This document shows positions 22,437 to 33,206 of a stretch of DNA of 64,000 nt, piece after piece (the stretch's first letter is position 1; each line of letters starts with the position of its first letter). The stretch is taken from contig JAHRBC010000003.1 in the NCBI GenBank assembly GCA_022702545.1, positions 2,604,001 to 2,668,000 on the forward strand, in the 5' to 3' direction. The notes under the pieces are model-generated. The model did not search any database. It had not been told where the DNA came from and worked only from the letters and a program-made list of their open reading frames with translations. The translations under genes were made by a program, and so were the position numbers. This stretch comes from Phycomyces nitens. Taxonomy: Eukaryota; Mucoromycota; Mucoromycetes; Mucorales; Phycomycetaceae.

Positions 22437-24249
22437 ATGGATCCTCTTTCTTCAGACGCTAGGGCTGACATGGAGTCTATTCACTCTCTTGATCTTCTCC
22501 GTACGACCTCTCCTGGAACCAGTGTACCGCTGATAAACGAACCCTTGCGCTTCACAAACTCTGAACCAATCTCGCCATCACTCGGCCAGGATGATCCTCA
22601 TCGACGACCATCGTCCAACCCAACACCTCCTCAATTACCAGCACGTTCACGTTCTCTTGGAACAGAAACAACTACTCGCAAACGACTCTTGTCTTCAACC
22701 GACACTAGCAACACAAGTGCACTCTTGGGTCATTCTCTGACTAGCAATGCACTATTTTATGATATTCCTGTTGTAGGCATATACATATACATATATATAT
22801 ATTTCTTATTTTTTTTTATTGACTGTTTTATTTTGATATCTAGAGTGATGCATTTTCTGAACTTCTCGAACGACATATTCCTCCAGAAGAACGACCCCAG
22901 AGAGATAATGCGAGCGGCGTCGATGTAGAAAAGCCAAAGGGACCCGATGTTCTTGTAGGACTAGTGGTAAGTAGGCTCAATGGGAAAAAACAAGAGTGTG
23001 TGTGTATATTCTGGTCATTGATATTCCAGATACGTTCAATAGATGAACAATATGTGGAGATCTGTTGCCCGTTACGCTCGCCAAAGACTTGTTCAAACAG
23101 ACCCTCTAGACCTTGATGCCATCCTGCATGCAAGTATATATATATATATTACGGCTAAACCACAGGATAGCTGACTAAACGAGCTGCAATACAGTTGTGG
23201 TACATTCGCCTCTTGGCCCTTACAAAACTAGGCCTTCATCAACTTGCATCGGCTGAATTCGAGAAACTAGGAGACCTGAACAGACCTGAATTTACAGCCG
23301 AATTCCATGCCCAACTGTATCCTGGTCGTACTGGCACACTGGTTCCCTTTGAACTCTGGGTTCTGTGGGCTTGTTTGCCAGCATGGCTCAAGAATCCTCT
23401 AATGTCACTTGAGCGCATTACTATGCTAGCCGTCTACTGCAAAAAGATGCAATTCAAGGATCCAGAAAAGGCCAGTGTGTGGAAAAAGAGAGAGATGCAG
23501 GTCTACCTAGTGCTATCCACTCAGTTGATGGAAATGAACGACTTTTCAACCGCGGCCTCCACCATGGAAATGGTCCTTGAGAACTTTGGTACATTTGATG
23601 GAAAGCAAAATATTGATGTTCTGTCTGGACTAGGCAGACTCTATCTTCAGGTAAATAATATTTCGGATCCTTGGCATGGATTTTGACTGGATGTGATATA
23701 TAGCTTGGAGATTATGGTTCTGCAGAAAAGCTTTATAGGCGCATTGAGGACCAGGAAGGTCATGATAAGGATCCGTCTATCAAGGAGGCCATCCTGACCA
23801 ACAAGTGAGTCATTTTGGGAGAGGGGGAGGGGGTGGTCATTTCTCACTGTTTGACACTGGTTCTATAGAGCATTCTTGTTCATGGCAAATGGTGAATGGA
23901 GTCAGGCCAAGCGTTTACTGCAGCAGGTGTATGATGCCAATGCAGACAACTTGCTGGTGTGTAATACACTCTAATGTCCACAATTGCTTACTCGTCCTCA
24001 TAGGTTGTTAATAACCTGGCCGTATGTGAAGTGTATCTTGGCCAGCTAAGCAATGCAATTGATCTTTTGGAGAAGCTCACAAAGGACAACCCAACATCTG
24101 CAGGGACCTGCGAGACTGTTCTGATGAACCTGTGTACGCTATATGAGCTACGATTCGATTCAGCTGTGGACATGAAGATTGGTGTACTCAAACAAGTAGC
24201 ACGCTGGGTGGGCGACTCCTTCCATGCCGAATGTATTAAACTCCAATGA
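22437..24249 (+). CDS. TRAPPC12: TRAPP complex subunit 12 (TRAPPC12/TTC15)
   Basis: TPR-repeat subunit of the TRAPP tethering complex (metazoan TRAPPIII), acting in ER-Golgi transport and autophagy. Seven exons (22437-22772, 22844-22966, 23043-23129, 23195-23650, 23704-23804, 23869-23956, 24004-24249) give 478 residues. A disordered N-terminus is followed by helical repeats. Family markers: LWYIRLLALTKLGL, LYPGRTGTLVPFEL, LSGLGRLYLQLGDYGSAEKL, NNLAVCEVYLGQL, ETVLMNLCTLYEL and the terminal GDSFHAECIKLQ, which match vertebrate TRAPPC12 closely. The intron after CTGCAT (23130-23194) starts GCAAGT, a GC-AG intron; no GT donor keeps the frame. The stop codon is 8 bases from that of the convergent METTL16 gene. 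Confidence 0.92.
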
Positions 24250-24257
24250 TCAGATTA

Positions 24258-26233
24258 TTAAGTCTTTCTATTTTTGCCTTCAAATGTACTTCCACGCTCA
24301 ATACCACATGCCTCCTCAATTCTCTTCTTGAGGTGGTTCCAGAAGCTCTCAAATACATTTCTGTCTTCCCCAACCATCCAGCTCATCTTTACCAATGTGT
24401 CTGGCTGTGTACTAATCAATTCGCAGCGAAAGACAAACAATTCGCCCAGAGGTACATAGCTCTTCTTTCGTCTGGCAGCTCTTGACCATGTATTGGCCTC
24501 TGAAGAGCCTTCAATGACAATCTGATCAGAATCTTCCTGACTGAATTTGATGTCAAGGTCTTTTAGGATATCAATCGCCTTTGAATGGACAAATTGAAGA
24601 TTCTTGGGCAGCTGGATAGTGAACTGGGACTTTGGTCGGTAGAAATCCAGACTTCTTGTGTCTACCTTTAAAGAGTTTCAATTGAGGATCATCAATTGAG
24701 TTTGTCTCTTCTTCTTCTTTTTCTTTACCACTCGTTGTGTATCGAATGACCACCCAATGGCCCATCTCTTGGTTCTTCCTTGGTTGAATTCGGTCACTAC
24801 ATAATTGGTGATCTAAATGTATAACAAACCCATGTTTAAATAATAATAAATAAATAAAAAGAATAATCAGTTAAACTATTACTCACATTTGACTCTTTCA
24901 AAGTGTTTACAATTGGCTTGATAGTCTTTTTTTGCCCAATCATGCTAGTGTACCACCTATAGATTATATATAATCATTAATTTTTTATTATATTAAATTC
25001 CACGGCCTAGTGCCGATATATAATATAACATGAATCTTTTTCTTTTTTCTTTTTCGCCAATTCACTTACTTTATTCGATCCTTGTGCAAGATGCTTTCTT
25101 TAATCATGCGCTCAATAAACCCATACTCGCCACCTTCTGTGATCATTTCTGCCTTTGTGCCTGTGCAAGCCTTGGAAGAATTGAGTGAAATGTTTATGAT
25201 TGGCATGTTACTTACTGCCGAGGGCTCCAGGAACTTTGCCTGTGAATTCTCCCTGATTTCATCTTGTGAACTATAGAATGGAGGATTGCACATGCAGAAT
25301 GCAAATCTAAATAAATAAAATAACCCATTAGGACCGTTATTAATGAACTCTGTCCGGTTACTTTTTATCCAACGGAATCTTGTCCCACAAGAACAGTCTG
25401 TTGGGATCCGTGTTGTGTATCAGTGTGATACGGTCTTGGAGCTGATTGCGCTCAATGTTTTTGCGCGCATATTCTATCGATCTCTGGTCGATATCTATAT
25501 ATATATATTAAAAAGAGAGAAAGAGAGTCAACAAGTTATTTGATGGGAATTTGATAATCTACCTGTTCCGATAAAGGACCATGTAGGATCACCAACACAG
25601 CCTAAAAGTGGGTAGATGCAAGATGCCCCAACCCCACTTTATATGGTTGGGATTTAGGCTTCAGAAATCGATATGTGGGGACTTACATGTCCATACCCAG
25701 GACATGGTCTGATCTGTCTGGCATGGTTTCCTTGAGCAAATCTTGGAGCCATAGGATATAATTGAGTCTGCACAACCGAGATATCAATCAAAATTAATTT
25801 TGAACCTTTATTAGTCTGCGTACCTATTGGGCACTGTGGGACAGAGACTGTCCAAGGGAAAATCAACCTCTAGACCAAAATCATGCTCAAGCAAGGCAAT
25901 TGACAAGGCTCTTTACACAAATATATTAGATAAGCTCGGATTTATTTATTGATCCAATGCTTACCGAACTGCTCTTGGGTCCTTGAAATCAATAAACGGT
26001 CTTGACTCGAGTCCATGGACGCTATATACATATATACATATATATATGAAAAAATAAATCAATCGATTGAACACCAAACAAGTCCAATTTACAATGGTCG
26101 TAGTTCAAGGCAGTCTCTTGCGAGCTGTATGAAATCTGGAGGGTTGTTCTTGTAGCGATTGCGCGGATGCATGCCATGGACAGATCCACTTGGCTCATCC
26201 AACTTTGCAATGTCCGCAGTTCGTTTTGTCATG
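24258..26233 (-). CDS. METTL16: METTL16-type RNA N6-adenosine methyltransferase
   Basis: SAM-dependent enzyme that methylates U6 snRNA (ACAGA box) and hairpins of certain mRNAs. About eleven exons, start ATG at 26233 (MTKRTADIAKLDEP), roughly 440 residues. Motifs: MHPRNRYKNNPPDF at the start of the domain, DFKDPRAV, LNYILWLQDLL, SAM loop GMDIGVGASCIYPLLG, catalytic NPPF (about residues 199-202, in CMCNPPFYSS), TEGGEYGFIERMI, RWYTSMIG and TEFNQGRTKRWAIGWSF, all in the METTL16 order. The last exon encodes a domain that could match the vertebrate-conserved RNA-binding region by position (inference). Two introns (at about 25180-25230 and 24671-24733) are short, the first in frame. The start is 113 bases from that of RIT1, so the promoters are shared or overlapping. 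Confidence 0.92.
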
Positions 26234-26346
26234 AGAAAAGAAAGCAAATAAACAAAAACAAAAAAAAATATGATGATGCTGAGATTGGATTGAAATTATA
26301 CTCTTTTTTTTAATTAGATCTTGTGGGTTAATGAAGCATTGCAAGG
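26234..26346. promoter_or_regulatory. Bidirectional promoter METTL16 / RIT1
   Basis: Only 113 bases separate the two divergent start codons. It contains A-rich and T-rich tracts (AAACAAAAACAAAAAAAAAT; CTCTTTTTTTTAATTAG) but no clear TATA element. Both 5' UTRs must be very short or overlap. Confidence 0.6.
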
Positions 26347-26432
26347 ATGGATTCTAGATTATTTGAACATGAGCTCCATTCAGATAATCAACTGCGCAAA
26401 GACAACAAGAACATGTGCGTGTGATTCACATT

Positions 26433-26471
<39 letters not shown>

Positions 26472-28300
26472 TGACAAGACACAAAATAGATTCAATCGTC
26501 TAAAGTCAATTGAAGAAGATGCTTCATTTGTCAATGAGATTCTGGAAATGTTTCCCACATTGGCTGTCGTTGGTTAGAACAATATTGGAGCCCAATGAAT
26601 CATTAACTAACTCGGCAAATATAAAGCCAACGAACGCTGTGGTTCGTGGTATATCGACCGTTCCAAGGTACAAATACCATACATGTTTTTTTATTATTAT
26701 TATTATTTGGGATCAAAAGTGTGATTAACACGAGGTGTACTTAGCAAAAGGCATCTTCAGCTTATTTCAAATCAACCGACGGACACACTGGTCAATGGGA
26801 TTTCAACCTGAGGAGAAACAACCTTGGTCTGGTAAAGACAATTGCTACTCACAAAGGGTAAGACAGCACGGACGGCAGTAATGATCAATACTTTGACGAT
26901 CAAAAGATGTGTGATTATAGACTCTACTCGTCGTGGAAAACGGATCCCAGATGCCCTGTCCAAGACGGTCCCGATCTGGTGTGCTGTGATCAATAGAGCA
27001 GTGGCCATGTACCGTCTGCGCACAGGTCTTTTAACTCTGGACAATTGGGACACTGGATTCTACTCTTTGCCGTCAATCGTCTCTAGATCAGAAGATGCTC
27101 AGATTACATCCAAACTTGACATGTTTGCAGAACGACTATTGGTATATGGTGCATTGGTCGCTCTTTACCCTGTCTGACCCTTCTTTTCTTTTTCTTTTTG
27201 TTTTGACCTTAGAGCTCAGGAATAGACATGCAACCCCTTGAAGGTCTTCTTCAAAAGCCACTGAGACCACTCTGGTTCACTCCCCAATCACGGTTTGTAA
27301 ACGCACCTGATTATGGAGATGCAACATTCTGGCCTGTGATCTGCTTGAGTGCCTCACAAGCAGTCGAGTCAGGATGCCAGCCAAGACCGGGCTATCTCTA
27401 CGTCCAAGGTTCTGGGGACGATCAAGAAGCGTGGTGCTTGGTAAGAAAGTCTGCAGACAACCAATATAACTAACAATAATTCAACCCAGGGACTCACACA
27501 CAGCTTGTTCTGGAAGCACCGAGAGGATCTGTTGAATGTCAATAGTGCAGCAGAGTGTGAAGACAAGGTGCGTGCATTGGTAAAGGCTTCAAAGGGATGT
27601 GTTGAAGAAGAAGAAGACCAAAAGTATGATTTTATTGGAAATACTGGGATTGCGGTTGGCAGTCGGACGAGTGGAAAGCCTCCGTTGTGCTGGAAAGAGT
27701 TTGATGTGGTGATAAACTGCACGACAATGGAGTACGAGGACAATAAGCTCAAAGAACACAAGAACAACTACATCCAACTGCCAATTCCCGAAGGAAAAAA
27801 AGGACAACAGGCTTTGTTTGATCATATTGGGATTGCGCTTGCATTTGCTCGACAGCCTTTGCTGGAGAAGCGCAGAGTGTTGGTGCATTGTGCAAAAGGT
27901 AATTCTTTGGTGGTCCCAATAGTCTTTAACCGTTTGAATTCAGGACAAGATCGTTCAGTGGGGATTGCATTGGCCTTGCTTGTAGAATACTTTGACCACA
28001 ATGGTAACAACAACAATAAAAGAAAGGATATTTGGCAATATATGCTGACAGATCAATCTAGGTGTCTTTCAGCCCAGAACCGGTCGTGGTAAGACATTCG
28101 AGTTATTTGATAGTACTAATCTTTTATGCTAGTCGACAAGCAATGTATACAGCAGCACTTGCTCTCCATCATCTCTAGCCGGCCAAAGGTTTGTAATTGC
28201 TTGCTGATTCACAGCCTAATATACCTTGTAGGCCTCTCCTTCAAGAGCAACCTTGAAAAAGGTCAATACCTATTTCATGAGCTCTTCTACACATGACTAG
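26347..28300 (+). CDS. RIT1: Initiator tRNA 2'-O-ribosyl phosphate transferase (Rit1)
   Basis: Adds a ribosyl-phosphate to A64 of initiator tRNA-Met, which keeps it out of elongation; typical of fungi and plants. Eleven exons (26347-26414, 26490-26572, 26627-26667, 26751-26857, 26907-27141, 27213-27440, 27490-27898, 27944-28003, 28062-28088, 28133-28188, 28232-28300) give 460 residues. Signatures: CGSWYID, YFKSTDGHTGQWDFNLRR, IIDSTRRGKRIPDALSKTVP, WCAVINRA, and the C-terminal phosphatase-like domain with VLVHCAKGQDRSVG (P-loop Cys present) and the end PSRATLKKVNTYFMSS. Intron 1 holds a (TA)n tract of about 34 bases. Exon 9 is only 27 bases. Confidence 0.95.
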
Positions 28301-29049
28301 ACTCAGCCTGGCGCATAGCTTTGATATATATATATAAAACAGTTGTGGTTGTTGGGCACAATAGATTGCACCACATCATATAAATAAAGAGGCGAATCTC
28401 GAGATTGCCCTACACAAAGAACCCTTTCTTGACCCCTTGCAAATATGCTATTATAAATTTTTGGTTTAAATGACAAGCGGTACATATGTAGCCATTTAGA
28501 TTCATGCCAAATGCTGTTGGTTGTCAGGGTCCTATTGGCCCAATATTATTTACATGTTTTGACATTTTCTTTATGCCAAGATTACTAGGCAACCAGGCCA
28601 AAACGTGCGCTGGGCAGTGAATTAAGCAAATTACCCGGCAAATATACACGTGTAAGGATGCTAGCGAATCCAAGGTGCCTGGGGATGCCGAAGTAGCCCC
28701 AGCAACCTTATCAAATGACTCGTTCGTGATGTTACAAGACTAGAGTGTCATGTAAGGATGTGACCAGGATAGGATGAAGTAATAACTTAATAAATGCATG
28801 TCACATGGTAGGACAATTACAAGGTAGATAAAGCCCAAACTTCTTCTGCAATCCTGTTGCTCTTGGTCCCGTTGGCTAAGCACGGCCAAAAAACAACAAC
28901 ACCAACAACATACAAATCCCTTTAAACCCACTCTATATACTCTATTGGTCTTTATCCCAATTGACGCCCTCCTTCAAGACAACCCAAACGAACCTTATCT
29001 TCAAAAGATCAAGACACCCTTTTCTTCCTCATCTTTCTTTTTCATTCAT
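28301..29049. other. Intergenic
   Basis: No exon recognised. It includes the 3' side of RIT1 and the promoter of the small gene at 29050. The frame of that gene is open upstream to 28945 but without an ATG. Confidence 0.45.
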
Positions 29050-29472
29050 ATGCTAGACTGGCTCTCTACTTGGTTATCTCCTCAAGATCAGCAGCAGCAG
29101 CAAGAAACCTATCGCCATGGCCTTGATCAATATGAAGAAGACGGTGACTGGATTCAAGTATCCCCAGTGCCCAAAGAACCACAGCAGCTACAGCCTATCC
29201 CGAAAGAGGCCATCGTAGATGAAGTCCCAAAGGTCCCTCCGCCGATCAAGAATAATAATAATAATAATAATAATAATACTAAACAAGAAGAAGAAGAAAA
29301 CACCCTGAACAACGATTCTTCGGCCAAGCATCTCTCAAGACAGGAACGGCGCCATCAGGCCCGTATGGCACTCAAGGAAAAGAAAGTTCAAACCCGGCCT
29401 ACACCCTGCCGACCCAATGCCCCAGTAGTCAATCACTGTCTACCCACTAGGACCATGTCCATCGAGTGCTAG
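29050..29472 (+). CDS. Small disordered protein with LIR-like motif, unknown function
   Basis: Single-exon frame of 140 residues from the first in-frame ATG (MLDWLSTWLSP). An amphipathic N-terminus is followed by a Q run, then YEEDGDWIQVSP, where W-x-x-V preceded by acidic residues fits an Atg8-family interaction (LIR) motif. Next come a proline-rich segment, an (AAT)n-encoded Asn run, and a basic helix LSRQERRHQARMALKEKK, ending in a Cys/Pro-rich tail. The layout (N-terminal hydrophobic helix, LIR, basic C-terminal helix) recalls animal TP53INP-type autophagy adaptors, but the resemblance is architectural and weak. Function unknown. Confidence 0.55.
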   Translation: MLDWLSTWLSPQDQQQQQETYRHGLDQYEEDGDWIQVSPVPKEPQQLQPIPKEAIVDEVPKVPPPIKNNNNNNNNNTKQEEEENTLNNDSSAKHLSRQERRHQARMALKEKKVQTRPTPCRPNAPVVNHCLPTRTMSIEC

Positions 29473-29659
29473 AGCACCTTTATAAACGATGAATAATAAA
29501 TATAACTTAAATGAATGTGGTGGTAAATTATACATATGATTAAATATATATGTATATTAAAATATATTTAGTGGAATGGAGAAAATATACAAGGGCTTTA
29601 AAGGTGACTTGTGAATAAAAACAATATTTTTCATCGTCATCAGCATCAGCATCTTCATC

Positions 29660-30659
29660 ATGAGACTACCAACATTACCAGTATTTCCAAAACATGCCTC
29701 TCCAATCGCCTCTGTTGTTCAACAATGGCTCCAAAAGCCAACTGGAAAAAGTCGAGTGACACCAGCTCAGTTGGACAGGCTCGTTAAGCAAAAACCAGAA
29801 TCTCTTGAAGCAAGATTAGCAACCAGTCCATATGGTAAGGTTAATGATGTAATCCCGGTCAGACTCTTGACAAATGTTTCTCTTTAGCCAAAATACTGGC
29901 CTCACCCCCAAGACACTGCCAAATGCTCCGTCGCACCTTTCCTTCCAGTATGTGTCAGAGTCATAGAGAGTGATATTTACAGACTATAGAGCTCTTGATT
30001 AGATTTGGTGTGGGCTATCACCCAAAGACCGACAGAATCTGGGCGTTTCCTACCCTAGAAAAACCCCATGAGCTGTCTGGGAAAGGATATTATGTAAAAC
30101 TGCGTAAAGATGTCCTGGAACTGTTTGGGACTAAAGGTAGAATAGCCGTTCTAAACAGGTACTACCGAGACTAATTGCTATACGTAAGAGAATAGGACAC
30201 TATGCTGCTTTCAAAATGGGAGCGACGTATCGAACTGATATGTCCCAGACAATTGAAAAGGCGATATACCAGCAAGCCCTGGACCTCTTTCGACAAAGAG
30301 CTCTTTGGGTGCCCCTGAAACTAGTTGGACATCGCCAATGGCAAGTAGTACAAGAGGACGATGCACAAAAGGGGTTCCAATGCATAGTCATCATAAAAGG
30401 ACTCTCTGAGCCTTCAAGGCAGTGCTGTGAGTTGAATCACAAGATTGGACTGGGGCCATCGGCTTCATCGGAAACCCCCCGCATCCTCCAGAATGTGCCC
30501 TGCTATGACTCACAGCAGTTCTGGTCAGAAGCAGAAAGAGACGAGATTTGTAAGGAGCTCAATATCACAGGAGACACGGCTGTCATTGGGATCCCAAAAC
30601 ACATAAAAACCGTAGAATTAGCAGTGGCCCTATGGCGTATTGGACTATATAAAAGCTAG
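29660..30659 (+). CDS. Conserved-looking protein of unknown function
   Basis: Four exons (29660-29834, 29888-29947, 29990-30136, 30196-30659) with good GT-AG borders and consistent phases give 281 residues. It starts MRLPTLPVFPKHAS. The segment RLATSPYAKILASPPRHCQMLRR followed by SKLLIRFGVGYHPKTDRIWAFP looks like a conserved block. The N-terminus is basic with few acids, compatible with mitochondrial import. The C-terminal half (ALDLFRQRALWVPLKLV, TAVIGIPKHIKTVELAVALWRIGLY) appears globular. I do not recognise a named family and propose no activity. Its stop lies 52 bases from that of the convergent DENND11 gene. Confidence 0.7.
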
Positions 30660-30711
30660 ACCATCATGTTTATATTTATAGATGAATATTATATTATTAA
30701 ATTATCAATCG

Positions 30712-33206
30712 TTAAATTCTGATTGATCCTCCTGTGCGTGGTCCACAGCAGGTCTTGAGACCCTTGCAGCAGACACCGAGCTCAAGGCAGCCTGCCACTC
30801 GTATTTGCTTTTTAAAATACAATTGAGCCAGCTCACTCACAAAGCCTCCGTCAGTCTGAGGATCCAGGCCAAGCCGCAACATGTCTTGAGGGTATAGAAC
30901 CGTATCCTCTACTCCATCTTCATTTGCTAGCAGCATTTCATTAAGCATAATCAGCAATTGGGAGGACAAGATGTGGAAGAACCTATATATATATTTCCAG
31001 CGTCAGTATTTGTCATAGAATCAATCATCAACTACTTACTCAATCAGCCCCCCGGCTACCCTCTCTTCCTCTCTGTCCTGTTGGCCAATTGCCTGGCTTC
31101 CTAACCCATCGAGGTTGTGGGTGACAGGTGTGTCTAGTGACATGCGGGCAGCAACCACATTAAAGAAATCGGAGTTAATGGCCTGGGCATCTTGTTCGTC
31201 TTCCATGAGATCACCATCTCCCAACAGCAAAGCCTGTTGTTCAGCAGAATCCATTGCACCTTCACGGAAGTTTTTGCCTTTACGGTTCCTTCTCACATAG
31301 TCCTTGCGTGACCCTGCTCCCCCAAATACTCTTTGCCATGAGCTCCCAGCCTGAGTACAATTATCATCCGGCTGTGTGCTACCCTTGGGTCCATCACTTG
31401 AGGCGTTCATGGACTTGAACCACCAAAGACACCCTTTCCATACTAGTGTTTCCAGCCGATTAGTAACCGTCTGCTCCTGGCTGGCGAGGAGGGCTGTAAG
31501 GGCAGTTTGGGATGCCGGATTTGCACAACTCGTTTTTGGACCTTGTGCTGTCTGAAAGGCATGCCACAGGATGCAAAAACGAGTTGTGTCTGCAGGATTA
31601 GAATGGGCAGGAATAGAGTTTCCTATAACACGTATCTCGGGGTGGCTGTTGAGATCAGCCAAAGCAAAACTGGATGACTGGCCTTGAGAGTTTAGGGCCA
31701 TCTCATCTGATCTGTGGGTGTGTGAAGCACTTGTAAAGGAAGGAGCCGGAAGTGTTACCAATACATCGTATAGATCTAATTTGCTCTTAAAGATGGTATC
31801 CGATGTGCCTAAAAACAATCCATAGCACTTCATCAGGCTCAAACCCCCAAAAAAAAATTTTTTTAAATGTACTTACAAATCACGTAGTTGCCCTGGCTAT
31901 TTTCTAGATCTGCTATATCATTTACACCCGAGGCAAACCTAGGGATAGGTGCCTGGAGACCATCGCTGACAATGTTATCTGGCAGATGGGACAGACTCCC
32001 GAGCAAGCATGTATTGTAGACTAGATTGGGTAAGAAACCAGTAAAATATCATAACAATCATTACCCAGTTGACAGGCATGGTTCATTGGAGGATCTGTCA
32101 TGAAGATAATTCTTTTTCGTAGCAGGGCAGCCTTCCATAGGATAAATATGCTTGGTCCAAACTGCTGTACAAAGGCTGGGAATCCAAGTGCTGGATGCAA
32201 CGCATCATGCCCATGAAAAATGCAAGACAAAGGCTGTGCTGCCACATTCTGGGCATAGTTTTCTAGAATGCTGTCAAGTGAATCTGAATGCCTATTGTCG
32301 TTCCTAAACTCATTGGTGATCGGCAGCTTCTTTACAGACCAAGAAGCGTCTTGCAGCGGATCTCTTGGCGGCGTTTCTGAATTATCCTGGTCGGTATTTG
32401 ACTGATGAAAGTTACAAAACTCTTTCAAAGATTTATGCAATCCCTCTTCATCCCCAGAACCATCCATGCAGCGCCTGTATTATGATGGCTTAAATACAAT
32501 GTATGTGCCTGCCAAGCCATTACTTACCCCACTTGTTCCTCTAGGTACTGGCCGTGTCGCCATACCTTTCCACATTTATCCCCGTCTGGTTTCACGATTA
32601 TCCCCACTGCCTTCATACATGCTCCTCTGTCACTCTCAATAGGCACCTTTTTGAATGCACTCAGGCCAAAATACGGTGGCCGAGAAAATAGACTTTATAT
32701 GGTTGTGAGTTTGATGAAATATCTATCCTAGTCACCCTCACCGAAACAAAAGAAGCCTACATCAGATCAGAGTCAACACGATGAAGTCCACTGCAAATCG
32801 CCTGATATTCAACGTTGCTTAAATCGAATGCTAAATGAAGGGTAATGTGTGTATATAGCCGTTTTAATGCCATCAATTCCATCAATTCCATATCCAACAA
32901 AAATTCCTATTAAACTTACTTTCTGGATACTGCCACTCAATAATGTTGCCATGATAGGCGTCAAACTTTACAATAAAGACGGCCAGGACATTTCCACAAG
33001 GCTCTCCACCAAACTGCTGATTGTAATTCACGCTGGATGGTTCACCAGTTGGTAATTCCAATTGACTTTTTTTTTTTCCAAAGAAGATTAAGGATGACTA
33101 TTAAATGTGCATCTATATATTACCCTTTGTCTGATTGCTCATTGTCGATTGGTGCGTCTGGACTATCCAAGACATTCAAAACTGTGGAATCACCATTGGA
33201 GCTCAT
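30712..33206 (-). CDS. DENND11: DENN-domain protein 11 (LCHN family)
   Basis: Member of the LCHN/DENND11 family (DUF4484), an atypical DENN protein thought to act in Rab regulation and membrane traffic. Start ATG at 33206 (MSSNGDST), roughly 680 residues in eight exons. Diagnostic stretches, in order: VLAVFIVKFDAYHGNIIEW, FDLSNVEYQAICSGLHRVDSDL, SRPPYFGLSAFKKVPIESDRGACMKAVGI, QFGPSIFILWKAALLRKRIIF, LDLYDVLVTLP, and the C-terminal LRLGLDPQTDGGFVSELAQLY, which parallels the human MGLDPQGDRSF segment. It is longer than the human protein because of a disordered insert of about 200 residues (31100-31740). No partner gene is nearby. Confidence 0.88.
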
